DNA from: Plicaturopsis crispa FD-325 SS-3
Lineage: Eukaryota > Basidiomycota > Agaricomycetes > Amylocorticiales > Amylocorticiaceae
NCBI GenBank assembly: GCA_000827205.1
Contig: KN832554.1
Coordinates: 2,776,690 to 2,840,689 of the forward strand
Direction of reading: 5' to 3'
Length of the DNA: 64,000 nucleotides
Part shown: positions 34,864 through 46,089 of the stretch, in pieces
Layout: the number at the start of each line of letters is the position of its first letter
Position numbering within the stretch: the stretch's first letter is position 1
Position numbers and translations under genes: made by a program
Notes under the pieces: generated by a model
The model's database searches: none
The model's input: the letters and a program-made list of their open reading frames with translations, nothing else
Told to the model about the DNA's origin: nothing

Positions 34864-37800
34864 TTATCTCTGAATTACCCAATCGTCTCGGACGGGATCA
34901 CCAGGAGGAGGGAATAGACCGAGGTCCTCTGGCGGCGGTGGGGGCGGATTTTGCCCAGCCGCCTCGCGCTGCTCTCGCTCTCTCCGCCGCAGCCGCTCCA
35001 TCACACGTGTCCGCAGATAGATCAACCCGGAGACCACCAGGACAAGACCCACTAGGAGCATGGTCTCGCCGAACTCCTCAACGACATCCTCCTCGCGGTT
35101 GCCGCCCCTCATAGCGCCCTCGAAATAATCTTCGGGGCCGAAATCGCTGTCTCGGTCGTTTTCTGCGTGTCGCCGTTCCCTGGCCCACTGTGGAAGTTGT
35201 CAGCGGAGAATTAAAAAAAGACAGTGTGTGAGGTTACCGACCTGTATAGGGTCCTCCTCTGAGTCTCGTGCAACGTCCCTCCAACCTTTTCCCTTGGTGC
35301 GCCTGTGGAACTCGTCTTTTGCTTTTCCCATGTACCAGTCACCATCTCCACCATCACCGCTGGTGGATTCGATGTCGTCGGCTTTCGGTTCACCGTGACC
35401 GCTATCCTGACTTCCGTCGAGCTCGCGGTTACCACCGTGTGTTGTTTGAAAGAATGCTAATGGAGAGATACGAAGTCAGCAACAGTTTTTGAATACGAAA
35501 CTGGAATGCATACAGTCGTCGTCATCCTCATCCTGCCATAGGCTAAGACCCCCTTTGCCACCCATAAGGGTATGCCAGAAGCTGCGAGCATGCAATTTGA
35601 CAAGTGAGAGCATTACCGGTAAGTATGCCTCGCTATTTGTTTCTAGGGCAAGATCATAATGCCTCTTAGCTAGGTGGAAGTCCTATAGGACTGTCAATTG
35701 AATGCTTCCCAGCGATATAAAAAAGGAACGTACTTGAGGCACCCCCACACCATTTTCGTACATCCACCCAAGGTTCCACATTGCCAGTGCGCTCAGTTGC
35801 GTGTCTGCGGCAGACTGGTAATATCGGACGGCTTTCTCCCACCTCGTGTTGGCCTCCTCTGCCGCAACACCGAGACCGTGGTAGAAGTAGTCTCCAACCT
35901 TAACAAGGGCATCGATGTTGCGCTGTGCGGCAGACCGAGTCCATTGCGTCAGCGCGAGCCTCGCCGTGTCGTTCGACGGCGTGATAGGGGAGAACCGCGT
36001 GAGGCGCAGAATGCTTTTGTCTGGATACGCAACTCAGTAAGTCGGAGCAGAGACTTAGCAACAAAAAACGTACCTTGGTCTAAGACATATGCAAGGTTGT
36101 TTTGTGCGATTTCGGAGCCGCGCTCTGCTACGATCCACCACTTCAACATGGCGGACTCTTTGCCACGGTTGGTTCCAGAGTCCCAAGCCACTTCGGCCTC
36201 CCGCAGGAGGTCCTCATCCCACACACCACGCTCGGCGACAATCTTGTGGAAAGAAACGGCCATAGCACATGAACCAGAAGCCATGTTCGGGGTCATCATT
36301 GCATTGGTGGCTTGGGAGGCATGTATTTCAGCGAGATAGTAGTATGCTTCAAATGGCGAGCCGTGGCGGATAGCAGTCTCAAAGTGGGCTGTGGCGGCTT
36401 TGATCTCGTTGCGGTCTATGACGCATGACGGGAACACGATGAGCATGGAAGGATACATGTAGCTCATGTGTCAAGTGCGAGGACTCACTGAAATGGTATT
36501 TTCCTAGGTTGACCTGTGCCTCAGCCAAGTCCTGCCCCGCAGCGGCCGTGAAATGCGCGATCGCCTTCTTCATGTCCTTCCTGCCCTGGACAAGCCCGTC
36601 TCTCCAGATGATGCCGAGCCCATTGTGACTCTCCCTGTCGCCATATTCCGCACCACGCTCAAACCACATCTTCGCCATAGCCGGGTCAGCTTTCACGCCC
36701 TCGCCGCGCAGAAACATACGTCCCAAATACGCCGCACTAGCCGCCGCAAAGCCGGCTACGCCGTGACTCTCTTCTTTATGCGCAGTGGAGGTGTATGTGA
36801 GTGGGTTCGGTGGATCACGGGGCCATACCTGTCGAGCGATCTTTTCGAAGTAGTGATGCGCTAGTTGGAAGTCCCGCGGAACATTGCCGACGCCCTCACT
36901 GCCCGAAGCGATACCGCCCGGGGTGGCGTAGATGCTGCCCTGGTAGAATATCTTCCCGAGCCGGTACGCAAAGTCGGTTTCGCCGCGGTCAGCGTTGAAC
37001 TATAGAAATCGGAGTCAGTCTCAGCGACAATCGAATGGACGCGAGGACAGCTACTAGATAATATTCGAGTACGTCTTCCCACGTCTCGCCCACCGCGCGA
37101 GCAAAGCCCGCTTTGATTGCAGGCCGCTGCACGTTGAAGCCCGTGGACGCAACACTTGCACCGGGACCATACGCACCGCCTGCTAGATCAGACAGACGCG
37201 TCGGGGTTTGCGGAAGAGTGCGCCCGCCCGGTGGACCGGATATGAACTTTGCCATAGCTGTGCACCTCGTCAGTACGACCTATCACCATACCCGACAGAT
37301 GGCCGGCGCCTACCTTGTTCCGAAGCGTGCTCGTACCACTCCAGGGCGCGGCCGCAGTCTTCCAACGTGCCAATGCCCGTCCAGTACCGGTAAGCAAGCG
37401 CCATTTGGGCACCCCTGTCCCCGCCTTGCGCGGCAAATGTGTAGTAAAGCTGGGCTTTGGCTTGGTCTACAGGGACTACGTCATGGTATCCCGTGGAGTA
37501 AAAAAACGCGATGGTTGATTGCGAAGACGCGTTGCCAGTGAGCGCTGCGTGGCGGCTAAATGAATCGAAGGCACGCATGGGGTCCGAGACGAAATGTGTG
37601 GTAGGTGGAAACTGTAGTCGCGCTAGTTAGCGTAAAAGAAGGCTTCGTAAGGATGCATGCATACCAAAGATACTCTACCGAGCGTGTACAGAGCGTCGGA
37701 ATGGCCCAGTTCCGCCGAGTGCTGCAGCAAGTCGATTACTTTGATAGCCTTCCCACGCAATTCTTCGTCCCTTTTCTTCGAGCTGCTCCCCATTCCCTCC

Positions 37801-38411
37801 AGCCGCAGTCCAGAAGCGATGCGACGGACCCACGATTGCTGGTGCAGCTTAATGGCTATGCGGATCGCGCTTCCAAGCGGCCCTTGACCTTGCGCATTGG
37901 GAATTAAAGACGAGAGCAGCGAGTTTGAATGCGTGTTGCCGTAGTTGTATGACGGGTCGTTTGTGTAGACAGGTGGAGCCGCAGTGAGGGTCGTAAGGGT
38001 AGCCATTGCGTGTTTGTATGCGCGCGCCGCTGCAGTCAAAGTGAGTAGCCGGGCGGCATTGTGTTCCGACCAACGCACCTTCTGACGCCTCATCAACCTC
38101 AGAATCCTCCGGTGTTTTCGTCTATAGGAGAGTGAGCACATATTTCTGGTCAGCTATAGCCGACGTACCGTGCTCCCGAGGACACCGTCGCGCGCCGGCA
38201 CACCTGCATTCAAGGTCGGTGTTACCTGAGATAGTCTTCAACTCAGAGACAAAAGCTCAGACACAATATCACTCACATCCACTATCGATGTCTCCGTAGC
38301 TGGATCGTCCAGGGAGCTCTTCTGCGCGGTCGATGATACGGCAGCGAGGGCGATGAGGCCGAAAGCGATCCACGTCGCTTTCCTGCCCGACATTTTCTTC
38401 CTCGTGGGCAT
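34864..38411 (-). CDS. HRD3: ERAD subunit HRD3 / SEL1L (Sel1 repeats)
   Basis: ER membrane glycoprotein partner of the HRD1 ubiquitin ligase, recognising misfolded proteins for degradation. The start MPTRKKMSGRK precedes a signal peptide (ATWIAFGLIALAAVSS). The luminal part is a string of Sel1-like repeats with the pattern A-x-x-G-x-x-x-A-x-x-x-LG: HSAELGHSDALYTLGRVSL, FAAQGGDRGAQMALAYRYW, FERGAEYGDRESHNGLGIIW, FTAAAGQDLAEAQVNLGKYH, and more. Near the C terminus a single membrane helix (MLLVGLVLVVSGLIYL) follows an acidic stretch and precedes a short Arg-rich, Pro-rich cytosolic tail ending WVIQR. About a dozen exons, roughly 850-900 residues, as expected. A second ATG upstream (MHLRYLCLQL) would be less likely. 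Confidence 0.9.
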
Positions 38412-38675
38412 GGCAGCTGGTAGCTGGAGACACAGATACCGTAGGTGCACCCCCAGTATAAGACAAGCCCTTTATACAGCCGAAACTAGCAGAAATGCGT
38501 GCGCTAGAGCAAAGTGCAACGATGAGCAACCTGAAAGGCGGTATTGGACACGTCACCGGTTAGGGGCTATTTATCCGTTTTTGGGCGGCTAAACCTCGCC
38601 TCCTCGTCGTGGAAAACACCTTTTATTTTCTTGCCATGACTTGTTCGCTGTTGTTTCTTTCTTTCACCTCAGCGT
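38412..38675. promoter_or_regulatory. divergent promoter region, HRD3 / ankyrin-like gene
   Basis: 264 bp between the HRD3 start and the proposed start of the ankyrin-like gene. It contains GGCTATTTATCC, a possible weak TATA element near 38568. Confidence 0.35.
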
Positions 38676-39992
38676 ATGGCGGTCAGTGAACTAGTAGATT
38701 GATTTGGACAATAGCTGATGTGTTTCTCGTAGAGCCATGAATCTCCCTTGGACTTAGTACACCGAGCTTACAGTCGCCTCACGCACGACGAACTCGTATT
38801 CTTTCTCAAAGTTCGTCGCATACAACTTCCTCCGTCATTGGCACTAGCTAATTCTGCCCTTCAACGGTAGTGTCGGTCTCTTCCTACGTCCGGAACGGAT
38901 GAAGATCTTGCATCTCGTTTGGCCCATCATGACTTCCACACATATCATTTTCCTGCTACCCCGAACGGTACTTTGCACGAACCATCGTCCAAGCAGGAGC
39001 GCCCGCGCCATGATTTACCAGTTGAACTTCTTGCCGATATTCTGGATCAAGTAGGAGACTGGGAGCTGTCTAAAGCCGTCGGCGTGCCCACCGGGCTACC
39101 TCAGCCACTCGAGTGGAATCGCGCGTCATGCACAGATCACGCCATGATACCTGGCTACCTTCCCCTCATCCGCTCTGCTGACCCCGTCGCGCATCCGCCG
39201 ACCAAGATCGGTGCGAACCTCGCCGTTCGCTTCGGTTACGTCAATGTGCTTGAGTTCTTCCTCACCCAGCACCATGACATCTTCCTCTCTATATTCCAAG
39301 ATGATCTTATTCCCGTCAAAGCCTCGCGCCATGGCCGCACGGCCGTTCTCTCGTGGTGGAAGCATGCCTTCGAACACCATCCCGAACTACTTTCTCCACC
39401 AAAACCAGGCTCTATCGCCGACGCCATCGACGGCGCGTCCCGTAATGGCCAGGTTGCATCTCTCGACTGGTGGCTCGCCTCCGGTCTCCCGTTCGAATAC
39501 ACAGAGGCTGCCCTCGAGTACGCCAGCGCCAAGAACCAGCTCGCTGTGCTCGACTGGTGGAAGCGTCAGAGCAAAACTGCAGGGCTACAGCTCAAGATCG
39601 GGCGCGTGCTAGACATGGCAAGCACCGCAGGTCACGTCAAGGTGCTCGAATGGTGGGCTGCATCACAGCTCGAGTTCAAGTACGACCGTCATGCGCTCCA
39701 ACACGCGAGCTGCCACGGCAAGGTTGAGGTGCTGGAGTGGTGGCTCGGGAGTGGACTGCAGTTGATCTTCGACCAGGACGCCCTCACGGGTGCGACGCGG
39801 CATAACCGGCCGGAAGTGCTGGAGTGGTGGGATCGGAGCGGGCTGCCTATCCAGTATCGGATGTGCGACATCGAAGAGGCGTTGGAGGACTCGATCGGGG
39901 GTGGTGAAGCTGCTAGGGCGTGGTGGAAGCGGAAGGGTGTTGACTTCAATGCCAACGATAAGGAGTGGATGAAGCTGCAGAATTTGAACTGA
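38676..39992 (+). pseudogene. ankyrin-like repeat protein gene with in-frame stop
   Basis: The long frame lacks its own ATG near the front (it opens with a Leu codon), so the start must be upstream. A 6-nt exon ATGGCG (38676-38681), a GTCAGT...GTAG intron and an exon from 38733 give MASHESPLDLVHRAYSRLTH, then DELVFFLKVRRIQLPP. This frame is the same as the downstream one but meets TAG at 38868-38870. The downstream part has an F-box-like patch (HDLPVELLADILDQVG) and at least six ankyrin-like units of about 33 residues marked by VLEWW/VLDWW/SLDWW. A 38-nt GT-AG intron over the stop is possible by motif but would shift the frame. So this is a nonsense allele, an unusual splice, or a sequence error. 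Function of the family is unknown. Confidence 0.6.
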
Positions 39993-40244
39993 GCGGGGGT
40001 TGTTGCCCCAATCCATTTATTCTCGTACATACCTTACTACACGATACAAGCACAACATACATATCTGGTCTGTATCTGCATTCTCCTCTTTTCTGTTTCG
40101 CATCCTTGCATTTGCATTTGTAGAGTTGTAGTGTGTACAATACATCATCATCTTGTTCTCTCCGCTTCAGGTTGGGAAACCATGCGTAGTTGAATAACGA
40201 AGCAAGCACCTGGAATTGTTCAAACACATGCCGTGCGGAGTAGC

Positions 40245-41383
40245 TACTGGACAAGCTCAAGTGACGCGCCAGAGTTTAGCACAATTACCTTCGTCCCTGC
40301 CACACCTTTCTGACGAAGCAGTTCATCGCAAGCCTCCGCTGTCCAGGGCGTTCTCTTGAGGACATGCGCAATGAAGCCTTCTGCTTGCTTGGTCTCGTCA
40401 TGCGTTTGAATCCAGTATCGAGGCCGTAAGAGAGCGCACAGTGCGGGGCCGGAACGTGCGCCGAGATTGAGAGGGCCAGCTTTTCAGAAAGTGTTAAAGT
40501 GCCGGGGGAGACACGCTAATACAATGCACACAGTACACGCACCAAGATACCAGGGATTGTCGATCTCGTCGAGGCCGTGAATAAGCGCGAGGCATGTAAC
40601 CGAGGGATGGGCGTCCACCCACGGTTGCAGCGACGAGGGAGACGTCCCGTGAGGCGCGTATACGATGCAATACGAGGAACCTTGCTCGTGAGGCGATCCT
40701 GAAGGGACGCTAACGGTGATGACGGTAGCCGCGTGAAGGCGAATTCCCGCCATATCCCAGCGGTCTGTGGGGATATAGATGATACTGATGTTCTCAGGAC
40801 ATGAGGATGGATCCGTTGTATTGATGTGCATGTCGCGCAATGTCTTTCCGTTGCGGGACACGAGAGTATTCGTTCCGGCCGCCTTTTCCGTACGGACTAC
40901 GGGTATTTCATGGACGGCATCGAAGATGTTCCACCGCGCAATCTTGCGCGCAGCACTTGGACTGGCGAAAACGGGTATATGCGAGTTAGCAAGCCGCAGC
41001 GTGGCTTCATTGCAGTGATCTGTAAAGTCATGGCAGACAAGGATCGCGTCGATTTTCTGCCTATTGACGCCCAGCTGTGCTTCAAGCTCCGGAATAGAGC
41101 ACGCGAACGAGGGAACGACGTGTTTCTGGCGTGAGAAAATGCGTGAGTAGTCGGTTTGCCAGCCGGAGAGCCATGGGTCGATGAGGATATTGAATACGCG
41201 TATGCCATTGCCAGTTGCTGCTAAGGTAGGCGCTGAAAGGAGCCAAGTCGTATCCCCGTTGACACTTGTGTGTAAATCTAGTCAGTTACAGTCAAAGGAA
41301 ATGCGGTTTTTAGAGTGCAAAAGATTGCAAAAGGTACGGACTGGTGGAGAGTTATTGGCAAGGCCATCATTGAGGACAGCGTA
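40245..41383 (-). CDS. metallo-beta-lactamase-like fold protein, 5' end unresolved
   Basis: A fungal MBL-superfamily protein of the UlaG-like group, function unknown. Splicing at about 41339-41280 joins a short upstream exon to LHTSVNGDTTWLLSAPTL. Then come FNILIDPWLSGWQTD, ILVCHDFTDHCNEATLRLAN (the metal-binding-like H-D-x-x-D-H variant), IPVFASPSAARKIARW and IHGLDEIDNPWYLG. A second splice gives AGPLNLGARSGPALCALLRP and WIQTHDETKQAEGFIAHVL, ending GASLELVQ at stop 40245-40247. The 5' end is unclear: the frame is open from 41383 and can be followed to ATG 41455, but one TAG (41384-41386) lies between. About 330 residues. Read opposite to the F-box gene at 41972. Confidence 0.75.
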
Positions 41384-41911
41384 CTAGGTTGGGCTCGAGT
41401 CCAGCGGCTTGTACGAGTCGGATTGTTGTTGAATACTATGGGTTTCTTGTAGCATGAGAGCAGAAGTTGGGGGTGCAATCTGTGATAAGTATAAGTACTG
41501 TCCACTGGCCATGGTGTCGTTCGTCGATGGGCGGGTCCTGGCGGGTCAGAGGGGATCCGGACTAAGTGGGACGCCACAATAGGGATTTTGTCTTGTTTGT
41601 GTAGTGGCGGCTCGCGGGGATGCTCACGCTTGCCATAACTTAAACCTCAGCTGCCATCGCCAGCTGCTCTACGCGAGTGGCCAAGGCAGGAGGCAGTGGA
41701 ACCGATTTTCCTCTCGGTTTGTGTATCATTGCGTGCAATGTTTAGTTGCAACTGCGCAAAGAATTAGCCTCTCCAAGATGGCAAACTATTTGTGCATGGC
41801 AGTGACCATCTGGTGAGTGCTTTGATTATGAGTGACTCGGGGCCTTGCCTTTGACATCTGGCATGTCCCTTTGTAGCCCCACGCCTTTGCCCCGTTGCCA
41901 CTCAAAATCAG

Positions 41912-41919
41912 TATAAGTA
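41912..41919 (+). promoter_or_regulatory. TATA box of F-box gene
   Basis: TATAAGTA lies 60 nt before the ATG at 41972; the same octamer is used before PAL. Confidence 0.55.
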
Positions 41920-41971
41920 CGTGTCATCGATTGACCGTTGAGCATTCCTCTTTTTCCAACACACTGCTACA

Positions 41972-44169
41972 ATGCCCAGTCGCGAATGGTTGCGCAAGAT
42001 ACGCGACGCAAAACTCGCGAAAGAGGCGGCTGCAAAGCGCGAGAAGGAGGCCGTTAGACGCGCGAAGCGTCGCAAACTAGGCCTCCCCGAAGATCCTCCC
42101 AAGAGACCGAAGACAGTCAGAGGTAAACGTGGTCTGCTGCAGAAGATCAGCGAGATAAATCTCGATGTGCTAGGCGAGGCAAGTGAGCTTGCCACACTTT
42201 TCCAGTTCATTGTGATTGACGCCGAGTGTCTGCCTAGATTTTCCTACATCTCCATCCATTCGACCTTCTCCGCCTCTCATGGACAACAAAGGCACTGCGT
42301 AACTTCCTCATGCACCGGAAATCGGCCCTCCATATTTGGCGTGGCGCGTTTCAAGCTGTCGAAGGGCTTCCACCGTGTCCCCCCGAATTATCCATGCCGC
42401 AATACGCGCGGCTTTGTTTCTACCCGCATTGTTCTGTACGTATCTCAAGGTGATGCTGAGCATTGTGAGGGTGTACTGACCCTCACTTCTTGATCAGTTC
42501 TGCTTTTCTCCGAGTGTAAGGACTGTTCGCTGGGCGTGTCGTGTGCGCTGTTGCGCCAAATGTGCCAAGACTCAGTACGCAGGAGCGATACAACAGACAT
42601 TCTACGTTGCTGATTCAAAATCCCCGGCAGACTCTTGGGTACATATGTTCTGAAATATAGCACCCCCAAATGGAAATGGGACGGATCGAACGACAGTTGT
42701 CCGCTGCCGTGGGACTTGCTGTCTAGACAAAGTAAGTGTCCACTTTATCGACGATATTTGACCTTGCCGTAACGTATTCTGTCCGCTAGCCTATCTCCCG
42801 AGAGTCTTTGATCCTGTTGTCCTTAAAACAGACCTCGATAAATTCGAAGCTACACTGAAAACGCTCCAAACTCGGTCCCAAGTACACGAATTCATCCACG
42901 AACAAACGGTCCGATGTCACGAAATCAAAGCTGTGAGTGATGCAGCGTTTTCGTCCACGCACACGCACTTTCACTAATCATGAATAACTAGCACGCTGCC
43001 CTCTGCGAGGAGTGGCACAATGGTCTCGCCAAGGCTCGTAACAGAGAATTGAGCGATCAACACAAGTCACGTCAGGACGTGTGAGTCGTAGATGTCTCCT
43101 CTATCTCTTTGTACTACGCCTAACATCTTGAACAGGTTGTTTCGAAAGCTCACGGAACTTGGATGGGGCGAGGAAATAGAAAAATTGACCTGGTATGATA
43201 TCATCAGATGTCCTCTTTTACGCTCGCCGAGGGAATTGACGGATCGAGGTATGTGTGCACTTGGTGTCTGTGATGATTTTTTATTGACATTACCTTTCAG
43301 TGTGGCTGAACATAAAAGATGAGGCTATCGATTTCATGCAGAGCATGAAAACGAGAAGACTGCAGGACGAGCAGCGCACGCTCAGGAGCAGCCGCCAAGC
43401 AATCGTTCAGCAACTTTACGAGGCATGGGTTTCGGCACATATAAATCCCACCGAAGCCGTACCTACGGTCGCCGACGTCTGCGAGTTCGAGCCTTTCAGC
43501 AATATCATCTCTCTACCTGCTCCCTGCGACGTCACTCATGAGACCTTCGCGTCCGCCGTCGCGTCTCTTCCCGCATTCGTGCATACTTGGCGCAGGGACA
43601 CCGTGTCTTTCCTTATTTCCATGGTTCCAGGCGCGTCGACTGTGGCAGACCTCCATCTCGCTACCACATTTTTCCACTGCCTTGTGTGCGAATCTCCGAT
43701 TCAGTACCCCGCGATTCTCACTCATTCGTGCATGGCACGCGTCGGCGCCATAGGCGATGAGCCAGATGGATACGAGACCGTTCGCTGGGAGCAGTGTTAT
43801 CGCAGCCTTGACTGCGAGCCCTGGAACCTCGGCGGCAAGAAGGTCGTCTTCGACTACACAGCGTTCCAGCTTTCCCGGCAGCTGATCTCACTGTGCGGGC
43901 AAGACCACTCCTCCGTCACTGGGGACGATATGGATGTGCACCCGGCAAGGTTCATTTGCAAGGCCTACGCATGTCAACATCATCGTTATTACGGTGGGCG
44001 TGGCGAGGTGCCTGTGCTGTCGTGGAAAGACACGGTATGACCATCTTACATTCCAACCTTACTGAGTAGGCGGGCTAATACGGTGGTCGGATAGGTGTCA
44101 CACGTAGTGAAGCACGGCGGTATGGGTCACTGTGAGCACATTGTGCCTACGGATAACTATTCCGCATGA
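41972..44169 (+). CDS. F-box protein with cysteine-rich segment
   Basis: Substrate adaptor candidate for an SCF ubiquitin ligase; target unknown. The first 60 residues are a basic helix (KLAKEAAAKREKEAVRRAKR) ending in a nuclear-signal-like stretch. The F-box is built across intron 1: INLDVLGE joined to IFLHLHPFDLLRLSWTTKAL and then NFLMHRKSALHIWRGAFQAV. A Cys/His-rich part (LCFYPHCSFCFSPSVRTVRW, then CRVRCCAKCAKTQ) resembles a zinc-binding pair set common in Agaricomycete F-box proteins. Next follow a coiled stretch and a C-terminal domain of about 250 residues of unknown type. Intron 1 (42179-42237) has a textbook GC donor, GAG then GCAAGT. About nine exons, stop at 44167-44169. Confidence 0.85.
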
Positions 44170-44913
44170 GCAGGGAGACATCGTTTACGGCGACTCTGAC
44201 CTGTGCATTGGAGGTGAGTACGAAAATTGTGGGCGTTTTCTTCCAGCTGACGTGGTTATATTGCTGCAGGTACTGACGACGTATATACCGTTGCATCCCC
44301 TCAATCGTTAAGTCTCCATGCCTGACTCTTCACTGGGCATCGTGCGCCAACAACGTACATAGACGCATCGACCGCTTTCAATCTGTAGCCTCTATAATAT
44401 TTGTTTGCACTCGCGTGCATTTCCCGTGTGCGACGGACACTAACAGTTAGCCCGAGAACAACCGACGCTGCATATGATCGACAAAGAGTCGGTGTTCTTG
44501 CTTCCTTCCACCACACAACGGACCTTGTTATCAACATCGTTGTCCCGTTTTCTACTCAGTCTTTGTTCTCCAGAGTGTTTTTCTTCGGCGCCTTCCATAC
44601 TCATACCCTTTCGAACAAGACAATAGCATTGTCGGCCGTGAATGGTAATCGTTCCCAAGGTCCGGACAATGTCACGGTGCGTGCGCGCGCCCACAAACCA
44701 AAGTCAATCATGTTACCCGACCATCGATATGGTCCCGTAATTACAACGGTTCGTTTAAGGGTCGACTACAAAGTACTCGCCCGACGTTAATGTCCGCACC
44801 CCGCAGTATATAAAGGTGCGGTTTTGATTCCGTTGACAGCACGTATCCCGCAGATTCTGGCAATCGCAACACAGCAACACACGCTCCCTATCGATTTTGC
44901 TTATCTTTTCTCA
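44170..44913. other. intergenic with promoter
   Basis: 744 bp between two genes on the same strand. The right end holds a TATA box and the 5' leader of the next gene. Open frames in the rest have no recognisable motif. Confidence 0.4.
44807..44815 (+). promoter_or_regulatory. TATA box of F-box-like gene
   Basis: TATATAAAG lies about 100 nt before the ATG at 44914. Confidence 0.6.
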
Positions 44914-45891
44914 ATGTCGTCCTACACGCACCGCTCTCACCGTTCCAAACCATTCCCCTTCACTGCCCTCCCTAACGAGCTCGCGCTCGAGATCATCCGA
45001 CACGCGATGATTCCCGATGTCGTCGATGCCACCACTTCTAACCGCGATGTCTATCAGAGAGCCCGTTCGCTCTGCCTCGTCTCGTCAGCCATGCGCGCAG
45101 CGACAATGCCCCATCTCCTCTACACTGTAGTTCTCCCCGACACGCGCCATGTGCTGGCTTTCCGGGAAGCGCTTCGTCTCCAAAGCCATCACCTAAAATA
45201 CCGATCACGTCTCGCACTCGACTACAGAGCTCTCGTGAAGCGCATGTGGTTCGACGCCTGTGCTCCCGGTTCGCCCGCATTTGTCGGTGCCCCGGAGTAC
45301 GATTTCAGCCGGCTGTACGACTTAGTGGCGTACGTCCCCTCGCTGGGCTTCACTGCGCAATCCGAAAGCCTTCTGCACGAGGGTGTTCAGGCCAACTGGC
45401 GCTGCACACGGCTCACCCTGGCGGGGATATGTGGGCCTAGGTGGAAACCACTGCTGTGGAGCACACACGGCACCGCGTTCCTGAGCAAGCTCACCCACCT
45501 GGTGCTGTGGCAGGGGGAACCTGTCGGTCGAGACGCGCCAACGCTTATCCCAGCGTGGATTCGGAGCGTCCCCTTCGCATCCATGCCGAACCTTGCCCGT
45601 CTCGCGATACCCATACACCGCGCGCACGCACCCGTCTCGGGCATACACGAGCCTACGGACATGCTCGTGTATACACGCTCACGCAGCAGGCAGGAGCCGA
45701 CCGTTTTCGTCGACTATGCGATGTGTCACGAGCCGCTCGCGTACGGAGATGTAGTCCCCCTTCCCCCCATGTCAGTTAGGCATACGGTAGAATATCATAC
45801 CAGGGTGCATTGGGAGGAAAATTTCTTGCGTGAGCAGAACGAAACGGTTTGGGCGCAGGCGGACAGCATACGGTCTCGGAGACATCGATAG
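44914..45891 (+). CDS. F-box-like protein, paralog of the one at 22769
   Basis: Single exon, 325 residues, start MSSYTHRSHRSK. The F-box-like helix pair is FPFTALPNELALEIIRHAM. It shares with the minus-strand gene at 22769-23752 the ordered blocks TMPHLLYTVVLPDTRHVLAF, VKRMWFDAC, YVPSLGFTAQSESLL, NWRCTRLTLAG, LTHLVLWQGEP, LIPAWIRSVPF and EPTDMLVYTRS. Both are intronless in a region where almost every gene has many introns. This suggests an expanded family that spreads as intronless copies. Function is unknown beyond possible SCF adaptor. Confidence 0.82.
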   Translation: MSSYTHRSHRSKPFPFTALPNELALEIIRHAMIPDVVDATTSNRDVYQRARSLCLVSSAMRAATMPHLLYTVVLPDTRHVLAFREALRLQSHHLKYRSRLALDYRALVKRMWFDACAPGSPAFVGAPEYDFSRLYDLVAYVPSLGFTAQSESLLHEGVQANWRCTRLTLAGICGPRWKPLLWSTHGTAFLSKLTHLVLWQGEPVGRDAPTLIPAWIRSVPFASMPNLARLAIPIHRAHAPVSGIHEPTDMLVYTRSRSRQEPTVFVDYAMCHEPLAYGDVVPLPPMSVRHTVEYHTRVHWEENFLREQNETVWAQADSIRSRRHR

Positions 45892-46089
45892 ATAATAGAC
45901 TGACTCTTAACAGGACATGCTTCTAGTTGTATTTTATATGTAGCTTCCGTATAATGCATAATTCTCTGTCAATTGTACACTGCATTCGCGCAGTGAACGT
46001 GAAGTGAAATGGAGGGGGAATAGCCTGGAGTTACATGCTATACGTGACAGACCTACGAAGCATCCCTTCACTCTTAGAGCGTGCGGCGT

